In this document: piece after piece, positions 59,662 through 64,000 of the stretch
Numbering within the stretch: position 1 is the first letter of the stretch
How the letters are laid out: every line of letters begins with the position of its first letter
From: Neostapfia colusana
Taxonomy: Eukaryota; Streptophyta; Magnoliopsida; Poales; Poaceae
Assembly (NCBI GenBank): GCA_030760725.1
Contig: JASWHV010000013.1
Location: 41,388,699-41,452,698, forward strand
Direction of reading: 5' to 3'
Length of the DNA stretch: 64,000 nucleotides
Notes under the pieces: model-generated
What the model saw: the letters and a program-made list of their open reading frames with translations, nothing else
The model's database searches: none
What the model was told of the DNA's origin: nothing
Position numbers and translations under genes: made by a program

Positions 59662-62600
59662 TGTAAGGGCCTCAGTTTTTGACACTCATTTGTAGTGTTC
59701 ATCCCCACACCACACACCTCATTTGAGGAAGAATGATGAACACAAATGAAGAGCATGTAACAATTATCAACATGCTCATTAGAGAACAAACTTACACATT
59801 GCAAAAGTGGTATTCCCCACATGTGATATAGATGGGCTGGACATATGAAAACTCCTACACTTTGCTAAGGATGTCTATGCCAAGTTTCACCCAAATTCAA
59901 AACCTTTTTGAGGTCATCTTGGGTATAGATAGGAAAGGGGCAGTTGAAAACATATTCAAATTCAAACTGTTTTTGTACCATGAATTTGAAAGTGGAAGGC
60001 ATATTCTTACTCAGCACATTTTTGTGAGCTCACACACCAATTTTCACTCCATTTGGTGTTGATCTTGACATGAGCTAAGGGGGAGAAATTCAAACTTTAT
60101 TTGAATTTCAAACTGAACTTGTGCTGAAATTCATTCAAACCAAACCTCATTTGAACTTTGATCAATTCAAATGGCTCTTGGGTGAATAATTTGAATTGCC
60201 AAGGGTAGAATAGGGTTCACTGTTTACCACAGCTGTTAGGAGTAAATTTCAGAGGTTAAAAGGAGGGGTGGGACCCACATGTCAGCCTCTAATTCAACAC
60301 AAACCGACTGAGACTTTTCACTCGGGTCACCGAGCCGCAGCGGTGACCGCCACCGAGGCCAGCCACCGCGCCACCAGCTGCTTGCCCACGCGCGGGCATG
60401 AGGCGGTGCAGAGCCTTCTTAAGGCGCCTGCCCCCCCCTCGGCCGAGGCACCACAGTTCTCTCCCGCAAGAACTCAGCGCCGGCAGAGAACTTACGCAAC
60501 CCGGACTTGATCGGAGAACGCCGATCGCAGCTCCCTCCTTCCACTCCAGAGTCCCAGCAAGGTACTAGAGACCTTCCTCCATCCTCCCCATTGCTAGAAT
60601 TCGGTTGAAACCGATTGATATCGGCTGTGCCGAAAGATCAAACTCGGAACTTGGAACCGCTGCACCTCGGGCTCTCGTGGACAGCCCAACCTGGGCGTTG
60701 TCACGCCCGAGCCAAGGCACCCTTGGACGCGCAGGTGACCGGTGCTGCTCATCCCCGAGCCACAGCTCGAGTGGTTGCTCACCGGCGGCGAATTTCCACT
60801 TTTCCCCTTTCTGTCTGCAGAACGACCTTCGGGTACGATTCTGTTTAATCCGTGCTCTAAAAAGGATTAGAGGGCCTCAGGCCACTCCCACACGAGCTAG
60901 ACACGGTAACGCACAAGTTGCCTTCACAACTCTGGGCCGGAGAACCTCTGTGCCCGGCGTAATTTAAGGTCTACTAATGGCGGAACGAACGGGGGGTATC
61001 GGGCGCACGGTGAGGACCTATTTCGGGCCTTCCCCGAGCTGCCTCGAGCTCATGTCGTCCTTCTCTGAGGTCCACTGATGCTCCCCGACCGATTTCCCAA
61101 GTAGCTGAGGTACTAGGAGAGTCAGCCGACATGGCCGAAGTCATTCCGATATGGCGGCTTGTCGCCGACCATGCTCCGGCCGTTGTCATGAGCAGCTGAC
61201 CCTCGGATCCTGTTCCCCAAGTAAAAGTAGGCAGGGGCGGCCAGAATCAAGAAGTTTGGAGCTGTACAGCAGCCGGCGGCGAGCTCTCCGGCGAGGTCCC
61301 TCGGCGGCGGGGCGCGGGTGTCGCGAGGTTGAACAAGGGGGTGGACCCCAGCTGTCAGCGGCCGATATTTTGAATCGGGATCCGGCTGCGGCCGGGATCG
61401 GGTATGATGGCGCGCAAAATCCTTGTGGGCCGCGGTGTGCCATCGCCTAGGCGTGCGACGCGTGTCCCCTGGGCCCACGCGTGAGTTTAAACTTTTCCCC
61501 GATTTTCAGATTTCCTTCAAACTTCAAATCCTTATAACTTTGGCTAGGAAGCTCCAAATTGAGTGAACCAAATTTTGCTGGATTCATCTCTCTGAGTACT
61601 TTCCAGAAAATCAAGTTTCACTTCATGAAATTCCTTAATTCTCCAGAATTAATTCCTTAAAATTTAAATTGTTAGGAATTGTAACTGGAGAATCCTTTGG
61701 AGGAAAATCCTGAAATTTTGCTGAGATGTTCACCAAAATATCCTTGAACTACCATAAAAATTTTAGATCCATTTGAGCTCATTAGTCCACCTAATGGTGT
61801 GATTAGTAAAACTGTTCCAGAGAAAATAGAAAATGTTCAGAAACATTTTCAGAAATTTCTCTGAAATTGTTTAGCTCATATCTTTAGTTAGAGACTTCCA
61901 AATTAAGTGAGACCAACTCCATTAGAACCCTCTGAAAATCTAGTTTCAGAAAGTCATAGTTTGTCTCATGAAAATTCCTAGAACACCCTAAGAGTTCCAA
62001 TTAAGGTCAAGGACATAATTAATTGTGGAGGGCTCAAATGAGCTTTGCTGCAACTAAAACTTGACCAAGTCTTTGTTTAGGTTGTAACCAAGCCACAGTA
62101 AAAGTTTCAAAGTCATTAGGTCTAGCTAGCCAAGGTTATAGACTTCACAACTTCAAACTTAATACAAATGCATTAAATTAATACATGTATTGTTTCTATC
62201 ATGTAGTCGCTAAGGTCGAGGAGGAACCCGAAGTCCTAGACTTCGTTACTCCGGAGGAACAGCTAGCCTACGACCAAGAGCAGCAAGGCAAGCCCCGGTT
62301 TGCATTAACCTTTTTACAAATTTTTATTGTTTTGAGCATAATTGTTTCCTTTGTTCTTTGCATTAGAGTCTTGATTGGAAACCCAACTGCACAGCCAAGA
62401 AAACCATGGGTTGGGTTTAGGATGGAAAACCTCGTTAGCCACTGCATGGCTAGGATAGAGTAGGATTCGGTACAAGTCGAGTAGTTGGAACTACTCGCAA
62501 GAATAGGCTAGAGGCACATTGCTCGGGTAGAGATAGCACATGAAACACATGGCAAGAAAATGAGACCGAGCGGAGAGTAAGGGCAGCAGGACTTTGGGGC

Positions 62601-63696
62601 CTGTGTGCTGTAGCTCCGCTTGTGTCGATTGAGGACAGAGCCGTGTGCGGGCCTGTTGAACAAGCTAGAACAGTACCGAAGACCTACCGGCTATATGGGA
62701 ACCGGGAAACTGATGTAACTCGGGTAGCTGGGTATTGAGGCATTGCCCGTCGTTCAGAGGGTAGGTTGAGAGCTCGAGGTGTAAATCAGCTGGCGGCACG
62801 GAGATGCGCGTGCAGAGACCTCTTGCTCGGGACGATGGGACCGGTTCAATATTTGGCTAACGGGTGAAAGGTAGTCGCGTACGGCGTCCGTGATGGTTGT
62901 TGTAGGCAACATCGAGTACGGGCGTACGTGACGGGTTGTTCGGGTAACCCTGCAGGTGTAAATCGATTATAATCGCCGTCCCTCGCGGTCAGTGAGTACC
63001 ACTTGTTCACTGTACCGTGACGTAGAAAGAACAGGCTAGTCACATGTTAAAAATGTTGCTGATTGAAAGATGGACATTGATTGTTAATGATATGCTGTAG
63101 CTTAGAGCTAACTAAAGTTCTTTTCAACTTTGGGCAAAGTACATGAGAGAAATGCGTTTCTTGTTTGATTGCGGCTCTCTCATGTGCCTTAGCGTAAGGT
63201 TCTCCACAACCTGCTGCTAAAACTTGAAAGTAAGGTTCTACTAATTAGGCGAGTCCTTGCAAAAGATTTTTACCTCATGCAACCCATTACCCTCACGTAG
63301 AAGTTCCATGTTTAGGTGAGACGGGTCAGACTTGCTGAGCCTTCGTGCTCACTGCTTGTGTTTGAAGCTTTTGCAGGGTTCTATGAGGAAGGGACTCCCG
63401 AAGAGGAGACGGAACCCCAGGAGGGGAACCCCGTCGAGTGGGAGTCGTGCACGCCGCAGAGTTAGTGTGCGTGTGTGCTAGCAAGGACACGTTCGAGGGC
63501 TGAACGTGCACTTGGTGCTTAGTCTACGCCCGCGAGTGTGGACTAAACGTATTTTGATGTAAACAGGTTCATAAAACTGTTTATGTATTAAAACTTCCGC
63601 TTCCGCTTTGCACCTTTGACGTGTGTTATACGGTGCTGTGCAACGCAGCACCCCTCAGCGTGATCCTGGCTCGACAGGACCAGTGGGGTCGTGTCA
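59662..63696 (+). repeat. 5' LTR of element A4
   Basis: TGTAAGGGCC...GTGTCA, 4035 bases, the only uninterrupted family A LTR besides LTR A2. GC-rich block 60280-61480, exon pair 62207-63465. The AATAAA signal of A2 is changed to TATTAAAA near 63585. Confidence 0.92.
62207..63465 (+). CDS. LTR-borne acidic peptide in LTR A4, exons 2 and 3 (start exon unresolved)
   Basis: Exon 2 (62207-62287, 81 bases) follows ATCATGTAG and reads AKVEEEPEVLDFVTPEEQ, then LAYDQEQQ, ending AG|GCAAG. The intron (62288-63376, 1089 bases) ends GCTTTTGCAG. Exon 3 (63377-63465) contains YEEGTPEEETEPQEG, then NPVEWESCTP, QS and TAG. It is the cleanest copy. A possible start mini-exon (60977-61009, ATG to G|GTGAG, 11 codons) is in phase 0 and does not join in frame to exon 2, so an exon is missing from this model or the start is elsewhere. 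Confidence 0.45.
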
Positions 63697-63699
63697 GCG

Positions 63700-63711
63700 T
63701 GGTATCAGAGC
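63700..63711 (+). other. Primer-binding site of element A4
   Basis: TGGTATCAGAGC three bases after the LTR end; the leader to 64000 matches 4197-4480 closely and has no coding frame. Confidence 0.9.
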
Positions 63712-64000
63712 TCGCTTGAGGTTTAACACAGTACAAAGGTCTTCTTTTTCAAAAATCCAGTGAGGAACGAGTTAGTAGCCCGTATAAGGATGTTATTAGT
63801 ATATAGAAAGTGGCTTAGTAACCTAATTGTTATGTCGGAAAATCGTGCATCTCGGGACGTTCATGTCTTGGGGGGTGCACGTAAGCGCTGTCCACCAGTG
63901 CGCACAAGCTGAAGGGTGGAGCCCCACGGGTGGCAGGTAACCCGACCCGCTTTGATATCCTCTACGACTCTTCATGTCGTTTTGGGTATTCGAGCAACGT

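Larger units (their letters stand above)
59662..64000 (+). mobile_element. Element A4: family A chromovirus, 5' end only
   Basis: 5' LTR 59662-63696, PBS 63700-63711 and the first ~290 bases of leader, then the window ends. Left flank TGAAC (59657-59661) is the presumed TSD; the partner is outside. It is inserted in the RT region of the minus-strand pol. Confidence 0.88.

Noticed and set aside
1..64000. Host protein-coding, tRNA, rRNA or MITE sequences between elements
   Set aside because: Every stretch was assigned to an LTR, leader or internal domain; no short terminal-inverted-repeat element or tRNA cloverleaf was recognised by eye.

Overview
The window is a pile of nested LTR retrotransposons. 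I found no host gene, tRNA, rRNA or CRISPR array. Long LTRs (3.4-4.2 kb), initiator-Met-tRNA primer sites (TGGTATCAGAGC), Tekay/Del-type Ty3/gypsy chromoviruses with C-terminal chromodomains and a SIRE/Maximus-type Ty1/copia element point to a plant with a large repeat-rich genome, most likely a grass. The species cannot be named from this sequence.

Nesting, read from LTR ends and 5-bp target-site duplications (TSDs). (1) Outer element X, a Tekay-type member of LTR family A, is seen as a pol 3' end (30910-32095), its PPT and its 3' LTR (32164-32320, then 47305-48529). (2) Element A, same family, sits in the integrase region of X: 5' LTR remnant 1545-4181, leader 4182-8460, ORF0/gag/pol, 3' LTR 26970-30909, flank ACCGA. 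(3) Element B, a younger Tekay element complete from LTR to LTR (8577-21236, TSD ATGCC), splits ORF0 of A. (4) Element E, a copia element (32321-47304, TSD CCCAC), sits in the 3' LTR of X; a solo LTR, F (36444-40255, TSD GGATG), splits its pol. (5) A minus-strand chromovirus stack (48530-59661) begins at CTCTT in the LTR of X. It holds LTR C, solo LTR D (52479-56692, TSD GTCCC), a stray chromodomain and a decayed pol. (6) Element A4 (LTR 59662-63696, then PBS and leader) interrupts that pol and runs off the window. Bases 1-1539 are another LTR C end, followed by the same CTCTT.

All polyproteins are broken by stops, frameshifts or insertions. Element B is the best preserved: its LTRs differ by about 1% on visual comparison, and ORF0 and gag through RT are open.

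The most interesting signal is inside the long Tekay LTRs. Families A, B and C each carry two short acidic coding exons in a conserved phase, separated by an intron of 1.09-1.10 kb with a GC donor (AG|GCAAG) and a CAG acceptor, followed by a stop and AATAAA in A and B. Families D and F keep the splice sites but not the peptide. Each such LTR therefore looks like a small spliced gene. Other notable signals are splice-acceptor-like sequence directly before all four ORF0 and gag start codons, a hairpin before the polypurine tract of every Tekay element, defects shared between copies (TGA in pol, FxDN in RT), a three-fold repeat of the LTR-end/PBS segment, and a second LTR-like promoter inside element E ahead of its third ORF.
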